Shown piece by piece: positions 48,237 to 56,865 of a stretch of DNA of 64,000 bases. Both the position numbers and the translations under genes were made by a program. The notes beneath the pieces were generated by a model. It did no database searches and was not told where the DNA came from. It saw only the letters and a program-made list of their open reading frames with translations. The DNA is from Metapseudomonas resinovorans DSM 21078 (GTDB lineage: Bacteria > Pseudomonadota > Gammaproteobacteria > Pseudomonadales > Pseudomonadaceae): the NCBI RefSeq assembly GCF_000423545.1, contig NZ_AUIE01000002.1, positions 62,001-126,000 on the forward strand, given 5' to 3'. The first letter of the stretch is position 1, and each line of letters opens with the position of its first letter.

Positions 48237-49067
48237 ATGCGCAAACTCCTGAAACCCGCCCTGATAGTCCTGCTTCTCCTGGCCTGCGCGGCCCTGCTCG
48301 GACTCTATCCCTATCGCGATGCCCTGCTGCCGCAAACCGCCGACCTGCCTGCGACGGAACAGCGCCTGGCACCTCACCTGGATCTGTTCACACCGGAAGG
48401 CAGCGGCCCCTTTCCCACCGTGCTGGTGTTCCACGGCTGCAGTGGCCAGAGCCCCCTGTTCGTGCGCAACGTGAACGCTTGGCTACTGCCCGCCGGCTAC
48501 GCCGTGATGTTCGTCGACAGTCACGCCGCGCGCGGCATCGAGAACTGGCGCCCGGTTTGCGACGGCAAGCGCCTGTGGGGCAACGAACGCGCCATCGACG
48601 TATACGCAGCCCTGGCACTGGCACGGAAAAACCCGGCCATCGACAGCAGCAAGCTGGCCCTGCTTGGTTATTCCCACGGCGGCTGGACCATCCTCGACGC
48701 CCTCTCCTATGACGGCAGTGCCGGCCACGGCTTCCCTGCCACAGGCAAAGGAGCGCTGGCCGGCGTGCGTGGCGTGATCGCCTACTACCCCTACTGCGGC
48801 TTCCCCGCCCACCTGCGTGCAGGCCTTGGACACAACACGCCGGTGCTGATGTTCCTCGGCGGCAAGGACCACATCACCGACCACAAGCAGTGCCTCTCGG
48901 CCCTCGACAGTCTGGACGATGCACGTCTGGAACTGGTGCAGTACGGCGATGCCGACCACGTCTTCGACCAGCGCAGCGACTTGAATACCTACCAACCCGG
49001 CCCAGCCCAGGATGCCCAGCGACGCGCGCTCGCGTTCCTGCGCGAAACCCTCGGGCCGGCCCAATGA
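48237..49067 (+). CDS. Exported alpha/beta hydrolase (dienelactone hydrolase-like)
   Basis: A 276-residue hydrolase with an N-terminal hydrophobic helix (about 6-25) acting as signal or anchor. The probable triad is Ser146 (GYSHGGW), Asp211 (LGGKDHITD) and His241 (GDADHVFD). The oxyanion segment is VLVFHGCSGQ. Several cysteines (68, 108, 187, 219) could form periplasmic disulfides. Overall layout resembles dienelactone hydrolase-like proteins, but the native substrate is unknown. The start ATG at 48237 places the signal helix at the N-terminus; the upstream GTG at 48207 has no better support. elbB follows after 13 bases. Confidence 0.82.
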   Translation: MRKLLKPALIVLLLLACAALLGLYPYRDALLPQTADLPATEQRLAPHLDLFTPEGSGPFPTVLVFHGCSGQSPLFVRNVNAWLLPAGYAVMFVDSHAARGIENWRPVCDGKRLWGNERAIDVYAALALARKNPAIDSSKLALLGYSHGGWTILDALSYDGSAGHGFPATGKGALAGVRGVIAYYPYCGFPAHLRAGLGHNTPVLMFLGGKDHITDHKQCLSALDSLDDARLELVQYGDADHVFDQRSDLNTYQPGPAQDAQRRALAFLRETLGPAQ

Positions 49068-49080
49068 CCTGGAGATGTCC

Positions 49081-49737
49081 ATGACCAAGAAAGTTGCCGT
49101 GATCCTGTCCGGCTGTGGCGTTTATGACGGTGCGGAGATCCACGAGAGCGTGGTCACCCTGCTGCGCCTGGACCAGCGCGGTGCCAAGGTCCAGTGTTTC
49201 GCCCCGAACATTGCACAGCACCATGTGATCGACCACACCACCGGCGACGAGATGCCGGAGAGCCGGAACGTGCTGGTGGAATCGGCTCGTATCGCCCGTG
49301 GCGAGATCAAGGACGTGCGTGAACTGAATGCCGCCGACTTCGACGCCCTAATCGTTCCCGGTGGCTTCGGCGCAGCAAAAAACCTTTCTGACTTCGCCAT
49401 CAGCGGCGCCAACTGCACCGTCCAGCCCGACGTGCTGGCCGCCGCCCGAGGTTTTGCCGAGGCGGGCAAACCGGTGGGTCTGATCTGCATCGCTCCGGCA
49501 CTGGCGGCGAAGATCTACGGCGAAGGCGTGAGCTGCACCATCGGCAACGACGCCGGTACTGCAGCTGCCCTGGCGGAAATGGGCGCCCAGCACGTGGACT
49601 GCGTGGTCAGCGAAATCGTCGAAGACGAGAAGCGCAAGCTGGTGACCACCCCGGCTTACATGCTGGCGCAGTCCATCAGCGAAGCCGCCGCCGGCATCTA
49701 CAAACTGGTGGACCGGGTGCTGGAACTGGCCCACTGA
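49081..49737 (+). CDS. elbB: ElbB-type DJ-1/PfpI superfamily protein
   Basis: A 218-residue cytoplasmic protein of the class I glutamine amidotransferase-like / DJ-1 superfamily. The nucleophile-elbow cysteine is in GLICIAPALAA, and KKVAVILSGCGVYDGAEIHE is the ElbB signature. E. coli ElbB has glyoxalase activity and was linked to isoprenoid synthesis (family knowledge). GGAG lies 6 bases before the ATG at 49081; an ATG at 49075 is less well spaced. Immediately downstream of the hydrolase gene. Confidence 0.92.
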   Translation: MTKKVAVILSGCGVYDGAEIHESVVTLLRLDQRGAKVQCFAPNIAQHHVIDHTTGDEMPESRNVLVESARIARGEIKDVRELNAADFDALIVPGGFGAAKNLSDFAISGANCTVQPDVLAAARGFAEAGKPVGLICIAPALAAKIYGEGVSCTIGNDAGTAAALAEMGAQHVDCVVSEIVEDEKRKLVTTPAYMLAQSISEAAAGIYKLVDRVLELAH

Positions 49738-49871
49738 AGTCCCCCGGGCGGGTGGCGCCAGCCACCCGCTCCGTGTCGATCCGGCCAATCCTCCCGCCTC
49801 TCCCGCCGCCCCTCTGGCACCCCGGCCGTTTCTGCGGCAGCGTCGAAGCATCGATGTATCCAGGAGGCGCC

Positions 49872-50342
49872 ATGAGCCAGACCGATTTCACCCTCACCCC
49901 TGAACTGCAACAGGCCGTCGCTGGCTTCTTCGAACGCATTCCCTTCAACCGTGTGCTCGGTATCCAGCTCGGCGAGATGAGCACTGAGAAGGTGGTCATG
50001 CACCTGCCGATGAAGGACGAACTGATCGGCAACTTCGTCCACGGCATCCTCCACGGCGGGGTGATTTCCAGCCTGCTGGATGTAGTGGGTGGTGCCATGG
50101 CGTTGATCGGTGCCTTCGAGCGACACCAGCACTTATCCACAACGGAACGCATGGCGCGGCTATCCAAGCTCGGCACCATCGACCTGCGTATCGACTACCT
50201 GCGCCCCGGTCGTGGCCAGCACTTCACCGCCACCGCCGTGCTGCTGCGCTCAGGCAACAAGGTGGCCGTGGTGCGCTCGGAACTGCATGCCGACGACGGC
50301 ACGCTGGTGGCGGTGGGCACCGGCACCTATCTCTGTGGCTGA
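49872..50342 (+). CDS. Hotdog-fold thioesterase (YigI-like)
   Basis: A 156-residue thioesterase-superfamily protein. The conserved HGILHGGVISSLLDVVGG element contains the catalytic turn, and IDLRIDYLRPGRGQHF forms the central strands. AGGAGG lies 4 bases before the ATG at 49872, so earlier in-frame starts are rejected. Substrate unknown. It is the second hotdog thioesterase in the window (the other at 3439), from a different subgroup. A composite repeat follows 24 bases after its stop. Confidence 0.88.
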   Translation: MSQTDFTLTPELQQAVAGFFERIPFNRVLGIQLGEMSTEKVVMHLPMKDELIGNFVHGILHGGVISSLLDVVGGAMALIGAFERHQHLSTTERMARLSKLGTIDLRIDYLRPGRGQHFTATAVLLRSGNKVAVVRSELHADDGTLVAVGTGTYLCG

Positions 50343-50365
50343 GCAGATCGTGACCGGCCTCATCC

Positions 50366-50566
50366 TGTAGCGGTGAATTCATTGGCTATGTCTGCATGAC
50401 GTGTTGCAAGCACCTGCATCGCCCGTAGGAGCTGACTTGCCAGCGAATGGCCCCGTTTCGCTGGCAAGCCAGCTCATACAAGGCTCTTGGCCCAAGGGTC
50501 AATCTCTAGCAACAGCTAACGCAGACATAGCGAATTCATTCGCCAAGCAGGCCGCAGGCGTGCCCT
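50366..50566. repeat. Composite intergenic repeat (copy B) with nested REP
   Basis: A second copy of the repeat seen at 10499. Left arm: TTGGCTATGTCTGC at 50382-50395 followed by TGTTGC at 50402-50407. Right arm: GCAACAGCTAACGCAGACAT at 50509-50528 and onward. The 25-bp module at 50540-50564 is shared with copies A and C. Its interior differs from copy A and holds a REP hairpin (separate entry). The right end runs nearly to the yaiI stop at 50572. Confidence 0.78.
50430..50474. repeat. REP-like palindrome nested in copy B
   Basis: AGCTGACTTGCCAGCGAA (50430-50447) pairs with TTCGCTGGCAAGCCAGCT (50457-50474) over an 18-bp stem with a single mismatch. The preceding GTAGGAGC and this core look like the Pseudomonas REP family normally mobilised by RAYT transposases. 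Confidence 0.75.
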
Positions 50567-50571
50567 CCACA

Positions 50572-51024
50572 TCAGCCTCGGCTCAGTTTCGTCAGCAAGC
50601 GGTCCAGGGTGTTGGCGAAGGCCTGCCGCTCTTTCTCACCATAGGCGGCTTGGCCACCGCCCATCTGGCCCTGGTCGCGCAAGTCGGTAAGCAGGTTACG
50701 CACTGCCAGGCGCTCGCCCATGTTGCGCTCGTCGAACTCGCGACCGCGCGGGTCGAGAGCAACCACGCCTTTCTTCACCAGGCGATCGGCCAGGGGCACG
50801 TCGCTGCAGATCACCAGCTCACCAGGTACGGCGTTCTCCACCAGGTAGTCATCGGCGGCATCCGGTCCGCTGGGTACCACCACCAGCTGCACGCAGGCGA
50901 AGGCCGGTTTCACCTGGCTCTGCCCGGCCACCAGCACCACCTCGAACTTTCGCTTCAGGGCGAACTTGATCACCTGGTCCTTGGCCGCCCGGGGGCAGGC
51001 ATCGGCATCGATCCAGACGCGCAT
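50572..51024 (-). CDS. yaiI: UPF0178 (YaiI/YqxD) family protein
   Basis: A 150-residue protein of the DUF188 family, a PIN-like fold. The acidic signature MRVWIDADACPRAAKDQV starts the protein and PSGPDAADDYLVE and ICSDVPLADRLVKKG follow; the Asp cluster suggests a metal-dependent nuclease, but the activity is not established. ATG at 51024 is chosen over a GTG 3 codons earlier because AAGG lies 8 bases upstream. Flanked downstream by a repeat element. Confidence 0.93.
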   Translation of the reverse strand: MRVWIDADACPRAAKDQVIKFALKRKFEVVLVAGQSQVKPAFACVQLVVVPSGPDAADDYLVENAVPGELVICSDVPLADRLVKKGVVALDPRGREFDERNMGERLAVRNLLTDLRDQGQMGGGQAAYGEKERQAFANTLDRLLTKLSRG

Positions 51025-51080
51025 TGGCTTCACCTTCCGAAATGAAAAAGGGCGAAGAGTTTACACCCCTCGCCCCGGAT

Positions 51081-52970
51081 TCAGGCCTGGGCCACGTCGC
51101 GCTCGCGCAGCCAGCTGCGACCATAGAGCGCCGCGATGGCCAACAGCGCCAGCCCCTGCGCCGACAAGGTGTAGGCGTCCGGATGGATGCCCAGCCAGTC
51201 GAACTCGAAGAAGGCTACCGGACGAGTGCCCAGCACCCCGGCTTCCTGCAGCGCCGCCACACCATGGCCGGCGAACACCACCGACAGGGCACAAAGCAAG
51301 ATGGCGTTGGCCATGAAGAAGGTTCCCAGCGGCAGCTTCGCCGAGCCGCGCAGGATGACCCAGGCCAGCCCCACCAGCAGCACCAGCGCAGTCAGCGCAC
51401 CGGCGATCACCATGCTGTGTCCGGCCGGGCCGGCCTGCAGCCAGAGGGTTTCGTAGAACAGGATCACTTCGAACAGCTCGCGGTACACCGAGAAGAACGC
51501 CAGGGTCGCGAAGCCGAAGCGGCCGCTGCTGCTCAGCAGGTGTTCCTTGATATAGCTCTGCCAGGCAGCCGCATGGCGGCGGTCGTGCATCCACACACCG
51601 AGCCAGAGCACCATCACGCAGGCGAACAGCGCGGTGAAGCCTTCCATCAGCTCGCGCTGGGCACCACCGACATCGATCAGGAAGGCCGCCACTGCCCAGG
51701 TCGCAAAGCCGGCAACGACGGCCAGCCCCCAACCAACGTGGACACCGCGTACCGCATGCTCCTGGCCGGTCTTGCGCAGGAAGGCGAGGATCGCCGCCAG
51801 CACCAGGATCGCCTCCAGGCCCTCACGCAACAGGATCAGCAGGCTGGAGATAAAACTCAGCGAGCCGCTCAACCCATCGCTACCCAGCAGGTTCGCGGAC
51901 TTGTCCAGCTCAGCCTTGGCCTGCTCCAGCAACTGCGCCGCCTGCCCCACGGACTGGCGATCCTGCAGGGCCTGCCGGTAAGCCATCAGCGCACGCTCGG
52001 TGGTTTTGCGCTGCACCGCATCGAGGTTGTCGAGGGAGCTCTCCACCAACTCGAAGCCTTCGAGGTAGGCAGCGACCGAAAGGTCGTAGGCCTGGTCGGC
52101 ATCGCCATCACGGTAGGCCTTGAGACTCTGCTCCAGGGTCGCGCGGGTATGGCCGATCAGCTCCTTGGGCCCGCGCTGCTGGATCGGCGGCTGGGCCCGC
52201 TGGGCGCGGAACAGCGCCTGGGCCGCAGCGCCCTGGCTGACGCCGACTTCCTCCGGCGTGCGGCCTGCCAACTCCCCAAGGGAAATGGCCTGACCGTTCA
52301 CCGAAGGATCGGCGCTGAAGCCGGCGATGTAGCTGGCCAGATCCCAGCGCTGACGATCATCCAGTTGGTCGATGAAGGCCGGCATATCGGTGCCTTCAAC
52401 GCCCAGGCCGAGCGTGTTGTAGAGGTCGTAGAGGCTCATCCGGTCCATCCGCGCCTGATCGCGCAGATTGGCCGGTGGCGGCTCCAGCCCCAGGCCCGCC
52501 GGGCCATCACCGGCACCGCTGTCGCCGTGGCAGACGCTGCAATGCTGGGCATAAAGTGGTGCACCACGAGCGGGGTCAGGGGTGATGAGCGGAGCCTGGC
52601 TGACCTCGTAGGTCGCCGCCAGCCGGGTGGCCAACTGGCGCGCCTGACGGGCCACGGCGGCGCCATCCTGCTTGCTTTCGATGGCCTGGTGCAGGCTGGC
52701 GACGCCCTGTTCCAGGTCCTTCTGGCCCTCACGAGCCGGCAGGGCAACGATCAGGCCCTGCAGCACACCGAGGAATTCGATCTGTTCGCGGTATTCACCG
52801 GAGTCGATGACCTCGCCATCGACCACGGTAGCGGGGTAGTCGGCACCAATGTAACTGAGCAGGTGCAGTGCCTGGGCTGCGCCGTCGGCCGGGTCGGCCA
52901 TCAGGCTGAAACTGCAGAGCGCCATCAGCGGCATCAGGAGCCAGCTGAGCAATCTCGGAATCGGGAACAT
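51081..52970 (-). CDS. FTR1 iron permease fused to cytochrome c domain
   Basis: A 629-residue exported fusion. Signal peptide about 1-25; a cytochrome c domain at about 133-222 with heme site Cys144-x-x-Cys147-His148; a helical linker; and a C-terminal FTR1 permease (about 370-620, seven hydrophobic segments). Both iron-binding RExxE motifs are present: Arg382-EGLE386 and Arg497-ELFE501. FTR1 proteins import iron after oxidation of Fe(II); the built-in cytochrome may take the electron, replacing a separate oxidase. A possible Fur site lies just upstream. The gene stands alone. Confidence 0.93.
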   Translation of the reverse strand: MFPIPRLLSWLLMPLMALCSFSLMADPADGAAQALHLLSYIGADYPATVVDGEVIDSGEYREQIEFLGVLQGLIVALPAREGQKDLEQGVASLHQAIESKQDGAAVARQARQLATRLAATYEVSQAPLITPDPARGAPLYAQHCSVCHGDSGAGDGPAGLGLEPPPANLRDQARMDRMSLYDLYNTLGLGVEGTDMPAFIDQLDDRQRWDLASYIAGFSADPSVNGQAISLGELAGRTPEEVGVSQGAAAQALFRAQRAQPPIQQRGPKELIGHTRATLEQSLKAYRDGDADQAYDLSVAAYLEGFELVESSLDNLDAVQRKTTERALMAYRQALQDRQSVGQAAQLLEQAKAELDKSANLLGSDGLSGSLSFISSLLILLREGLEAILVLAAILAFLRKTGQEHAVRGVHVGWGLAVVAGFATWAVAAFLIDVGGAQRELMEGFTALFACVMVLWLGVWMHDRRHAAAWQSYIKEHLLSSSGRFGFATLAFFSVYRELFEVILFYETLWLQAGPAGHSMVIAGALTALVLLVGLAWVILRGSAKLPLGTFFMANAILLCALSVVFAGHGVAALQEAGVLGTRPVAFFEFDWLGIHPDAYTLSAQGLALLAIAALYGRSWLRERDVAQA

Positions 52971-52979
52971 GAGTCAATC

Positions 52980-52998
52980 TCAAATGAGAATGGGGAGC
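52980..52998 (-). promoter_or_regulatory. Possible Fur site upstream of FTR1 fusion
   Basis: CAAATGAGAATGG on the plus strand (52981-52993) matches half of a typical pseudomonad Fur box. It lies 10-28 bases from the start codon. The other half is poor. Confidence 0.35.
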
Positions 52999-53160
52999 GG
53001 AATTGTTACCTTCCTAACGATTCAGCTCAACCCCGGATAACTTGACCCGCTGCGGTAGTTTGTCGCAGGTTTCGGCTGCAGGCCCCGCCATTCCTGGCCT
53101 GCAACAGAGTTAAAAATCCTTGGGACAGATCGACGGAAAGAGACTTCCGACAGGAAGACG

Positions 53161-53184
53161 CCCGGCGAGCGCCCGCTCGCCGGG
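53161..53184 (-). terminator. Stem-loop after LysE-family gene
   Basis: CCCGGCGAGC (53161-53170) pairs perfectly with GCTCGCCGGG (53175-53184), loop of 4, 11 bases past the exporter stop. No U tract follows. The core CCGGCGAGC/GCTCGCCGG also forms the tex leader hairpin at 1035. Confidence 0.5.
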
Positions 53185-53195
53185 AGATGCGCAGC

Positions 53196-53828
53196 TCAGA
53201 CTGGCGCCCGGCGCACGGTCGCCAGCAATGCTGCGGCGCCGACGAACAGTGCGGCGAAGCTGCGGTTCATCACCCGCTGCTGACCCGGCGTGCGCAGCAG
53301 ACGCAGGACGCGGGCGGCGAGGCCGGTGTAGCCGGCCATGACGATCAGGTCGACAGTGATCATTGTCACGCCCATTACCAGGTACTGCTCCACCAACGGC
53401 GCGTGGGGGTCGATGAACTGTGGCAGCACGGCGAGCATGAAGACAATCGCCTTGGGGTTGCTGAAGTTCACCAGGAAACCGCGCAGCACCAAGGTGAGCG
53501 GGCGTCCGATGGGGCGTTCGGCGGAATCGTTGCTGAGGTCGCTGGGCAGCGCTTTCCACTGCTTCACCGCGAGGTAGACCAGGTAGATCACGCCGAACCA
53601 CTTGATCAGGCTGAAGGCCAGGGCGGAGGTGGCGAGGATGGCGCCGACGCCGGCGGCAACGATGGCAATCTGCAGGGCCAGGCCGATCTGCAGGCCAAGC
53701 GCGTTCCAGTAGCCACGCAGGAAGCCGTATTGCAGGCCGGAGGACATGGAGGCGATGGCACCGGCACCCGGTGACAGACTGATCACCCAGCAGGCGACCA
53801 GGAAAGCGAGCCAGGTCTGAAGCGCCAT
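53196..53828 (-). CDS. LysE/RhtB family amino acid exporter
   Basis: A 210-residue inner-membrane exporter with about six hydrophobic segments. The family motif at the N-terminus is seen in SLSPGAGAIASMSSGLQYGF and the second conserved loop in FLVNFSNPKAIVFMLAVLPQ. Members export homoserine, threonine, lysine or other amino acids; the substrate here is unknown. No regulator gene is adjacent. Confidence 0.92.
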   Translation of the reverse strand: MALQTWLAFLVACWVISLSPGAGAIASMSSGLQYGFLRGYWNALGLQIGLALQIAIVAAGVGAILATSALAFSLIKWFGVIYLVYLAVKQWKALPSDLSNDSAERPIGRPLTLVLRGFLVNFSNPKAIVFMLAVLPQFIDPHAPLVEQYLVMGVTMITVDLIVMAGYTGLAARVLRLLRTPGQQRVMNRSFAALFVGAAALLATVRRAPV

Positions 53829-53900
53829 GGCAGATACCTCGGAAACGAAAAAAGGCAGGCCGCAGAGCCTACCCCTTCGTCCAACCGCTGCCCAGTACCG

Positions 53901-54440
53901 TCAGCGCCAGCGGCGCACCGCCTTCTGGAAGAACAGGCTGTTGGGCACCTGCACCAGCGCGCCGTGGCTGTCTTCGCTGAGATCTTCGAGGGTGGTGTAG
54001 AAGAGATTGATGGCGATCACCCTGCCCTTCACGCCCGGCTTGTCAGCGCTTTCTATCACCTCCACCTTGTCCCCCAGGCGAAACGGCCCCAGGGAGAAGA
54101 TCAGCACCGCGCAGAACATGTTGGAGAGCACGCTCCAGATGGCGAAGAAAGCCACGGCGGCCACGGCTGCAAAACCGGTCAAGGCGGTCCACAGCACTTC
54201 GGCCGACACGCCGAAGCGCTCCAGCACCAGCATGAAAGCACTGCCGAGGATCATCCAGCGCAGGAGCCCACGCAGGGGAAGCATCAGCTCGGAAGGCAGC
54301 TGGGGATAACTTTGCCCGAGACGGGTGATGCCGCGGGTGACGATGCGCTGCACCAGCCAGGCCAGCAGCACGATCAGCAATACCTGCGCTGCGCGGATCA
54401 GGGGCTCGCTCCAGGCGGTCAGGAGTTGCAGGTCATCCAT
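53901..54440 (-). CDS. Small MscS-family mechanosensitive channel
   Basis: A 179-residue MscS protein, shorter than E. coli MscS (286). Hydrophobic helices are at about 13-30, 60-78 and 85-115, the last being the Gly/Ala-rich pore helix (TALTGFAAVAAVAFFAIWSV), followed by a short beta domain with PFRLGDKVEVIES and VPNSLFFQK. The C-terminal cytoplasmic vestibule is largely missing. Its start overlaps the yheS stop by one base (TGATG), so it is co-translated with that gene. Confidence 0.88.
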   Translation of the reverse strand: MDDLQLLTAWSEPLIRAAQVLLIVLLAWLVQRIVTRGITRLGQSYPQLPSELMLPLRGLLRWMILGSAFMLVLERFGVSAEVLWTALTGFAAVAAVAFFAIWSVLSNMFCAVLIFSLGPFRLGDKVEVIESADKPGVKGRVIAINLFYTTLEDLSEDSHGALVQVPNSLFFQKAVRRWR

Positions 54441-56350
54441 CAGTCCGCGGCCTCCAGTTGCCGCTGCAGATCCTCCAGGGTTTCCAGGGCCAGGAGCCAG
54501 GCTTCTTCCAGTTCGGCCTCGCGGGCCTTCAAGCGCGCCTGCTCGGCCAGCAGGTCACGCAGTTCGTCCTTGCGTGCCGCCTCGTAAAGGGCGGAATCGC
54601 CCAGGCGTTCCTCGATGCCCGCCAACTGCTCGTGCACCTTGCCCAGGTCCTTCTCCAGCTTGTCGGCTTCCTTCTTGTGCGGCGCCAGTTGCTGGCGCAG
54701 GGCGGCCGCGGCCTGGCGCTGGGCGCGCTTGTCGGTCTTGTCCGGGTTCACCGGTGTACTGGTCACGGGAGCCTGGCGCGCGCGGTAATCCACCAGCCAG
54801 CGGGCATAGTCGTCGAGGTCGCCATCGAAGCTCTGCACGCGGCCATCGGCCACCAGCAGGAACTCGTCGGTGGTGCTCTTGAGCAGGTGACGATCGTGAG
54901 ACACGACCAGGACGGCACCCGCGAAATCCTGCAATGCCATGGTCAGGGCGAGGCGCATTTCCAGGTCGAGGTGGTTGGTCGGTTCGTCGAGCAGCAGCAG
55001 GTTCGGCTTCTGCCAGGCGATCAGCGCCAGGGCCAGACGCGCCTTCTCGCCGCCCGAGAAATTGACGACCGCTTCGTCGCAGCGATCACCGCGGAAGTCG
55101 AAGCCGCCGAGAAAGTCGCGCAGGGTCTGTTCGCGTTCGCCCGGTGCGATACGCTGCAGGTGCAGCAGCGGGCTGGCCTTGGCGTCGAGCGCATCCAACT
55201 GGTGCTGGGCGAAGTAGCCGATGGCCAGGTTCTCACCGCGTGCCAGGCGCCCGCCGAGGGGCTCGATGTCGCCGGAAAGCGTCTTGATCAGGGTCGACTT
55301 GCCGGCACCGTTGGGGCCCAACAGGCCGATGCGAGCGCCCGGCGCCAGCTGCAATTTGACCTGCTGGAGCACGGCCTTGTCGCCATAGCCCAAGCGGCCT
55401 TCGGACAGATCCAGCAGCGGGCTGGAGATCTTGTCGGCCTCGCGGAAGCTGAAGTCGAAGGGTGAATCCACATGGGCGGGCGCCAGCTCTTCGAGGCGTT
55501 CCAGCGCCTTGATCCGGCTCTGTGCCTGACGAGCCTTGGTCGCCTGCGCCTTGAAGCGGGCGATGTACTTCTCCATGTGCGCACGCTGGGCCTGCTGCTT
55601 TTCGTAGGCCTGTTGCTGCTGCGCCAGTCGCTCGGCGCGGGTGCGCTCGAAGGCCGAGTAGCCACCGCGATAGAGGGTCAGCTTCTGCTGCTCCAGATGC
55701 GCGACGTTGTCGACGACCGCGTCGAGGAAGTCCCGGTCATGGGAGATCAGCAGCAAGGTGCCCGGGTAACCCTTGAGCCACTCTTCGAGCCAGAGGATGG
55801 CGTCGAGATCAAGGTGGTTGGTGGGCTCGTCGAGCAGCAACAGTTCGGACGGGCACATCAGCGCTTGGGCAAGGTTGAGGCGCATCCGCCAGCCGCCGGA
55901 GAAGTCGCCGACGCGGCGGTCCATTTGCTCCGAGGTGAAACCAAGGCCGGCCAACAGCTTGCGCGCGCGGGCGTCCGCCGTATAGCCGTCGGCGCTGTCC
56001 AGCTCGATGTGCAGGCGGGCAATGGCAGTGCCGTCGTGGCCAGCCTCAGCGGCAGCAAGGTCACGCTGTACCTTGCGCAGGTGCTGGTCGCCGTCGAGCA
56101 CGTAGTCCACGGCCAGGCGCTCCAGGTTGTCCACTTCCTGGCGCATGTGGGCGATACGCCAATCAGCGGGCAGCAGGCAATCACCAGCATCCGGCCCCAG
56201 CTCACCGCGCAGCAAGGCGAACAGGCTGGATTTGCCGGCACCGTTGGCACCGATGAGACCGACCTTCTGGCCGGCATGCAGGGTCATTTCAGCGCCTTCT
56301 AGCAGGCGCTGCGGACCTCGCTGTAGAGTGAGATTTTGCAGTCGGATCAT
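54440..56350 (-). CDS. yheS: ABC-F family ATPase YheS
   Basis: A 636-residue soluble ABC-F protein with two ATPase domains. Walker A motifs GANGAGKSSL (about 35) and GPNGAGKSTL (about 340); signature motifs FSGGWRMRL and FSGGEKARL; Walker B LLLLDEPTNHLDLD in both halves. The linker between them (about 240-300) is charged and helical, the ribosome-reaching P-site tip of the family. The C-terminus is a coiled coil. ABC-F proteins help stalled ribosomes. Overlaps the MscS gene by one base. Confidence 0.94.
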   Translation of the reverse strand: MIRLQNLTLQRGPQRLLEGAEMTLHAGQKVGLIGANGAGKSSLFALLRGELGPDAGDCLLPADWRIAHMRQEVDNLERLAVDYVLDGDQHLRKVQRDLAAAEAGHDGTAIARLHIELDSADGYTADARARKLLAGLGFTSEQMDRRVGDFSGGWRMRLNLAQALMCPSELLLLDEPTNHLDLDAILWLEEWLKGYPGTLLLISHDRDFLDAVVDNVAHLEQQKLTLYRGGYSAFERTRAERLAQQQQAYEKQQAQRAHMEKYIARFKAQATKARQAQSRIKALERLEELAPAHVDSPFDFSFREADKISSPLLDLSEGRLGYGDKAVLQQVKLQLAPGARIGLLGPNGAGKSTLIKTLSGDIEPLGGRLARGENLAIGYFAQHQLDALDAKASPLLHLQRIAPGEREQTLRDFLGGFDFRGDRCDEAVVNFSGGEKARLALALIAWQKPNLLLLDEPTNHLDLEMRLALTMALQDFAGAVLVVSHDRHLLKSTTDEFLLVADGRVQSFDGDLDDYARWLVDYRARQAPVTSTPVNPDKTDKRAQRQAAAALRQQLAPHKKEADKLEKDLGKVHEQLAGIEERLGDSALYEAARKDELRDLLAEQARLKAREAELEEAWLLALETLEDLQRQLEAAD

Positions 56351-56400
56351 GATGGCGGCGGAGTTTATCAGCTTCGTCGCCCCATCGCCCGAGGAGCGCC

Positions 56401-56865
56401 ATGACTTCAGACCTGTGGACTTTCGCCCTTCGCCTCTACACCGAGCCCGGTGTCGAGCAGGCCTGCCTGCGTCTTCAGGAGGCTGGCGCCGACGTCTGCC
56501 TGTTGCTCACAGCCTGCTGGCTGGGACGGCGCGGCGCAACGTTCGACGCCTCACGCCTGGACGCCCTGAACAAGGTGTGCGAGCCCTGGCAGGAACAAGT
56601 GGTGAAACCCTTACGTGAACTCCGCCAGAATTGGCGGACGCAAGCGCAGGACGATCAGGCGTTGGCCGGGTTACGAGAGCAGATCAAGGCGCTTGAGATG
56701 GACGCCGAGCGCAAACTGCTGGCGCGGCTGGAAGGCGCCACCGATGGCTGGGCAGAAGGAGGGTTGGAGCAGGTTCAGCCTTGGCTTCTGGGCATTTGCC
56801 CAGGGCTGGAAGGAGCAGACCGCGACGCGCTCGATCTACTGCGCGTCGCGGCCCTGGCGCTTTAG
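56401..56865 (+). CDS. TIGR02444 family protein
   Basis: A 154-residue helical protein starting MTSDLWTFALRLYTEPGVEQ, matching the TIGR02444/DUF2390 family of unknown function. The conserved block CLLLTACWLGRRGATFDASR lies near residue 40. It is divergent from yheS and its last 4 bases overlap the algP stop on the other strand. No signal peptide or membrane segment. Confidence 0.87.
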   Translation: MTSDLWTFALRLYTEPGVEQACLRLQEAGADVCLLLTACWLGRRGATFDASRLDALNKVCEPWQEQVVKPLRELRQNWRTQAQDDQALAGLREQIKALEMDAERKLLARLEGATDGWAEGGLEQVQPWLLGICPGLEGADRDALDLLRVAALAL

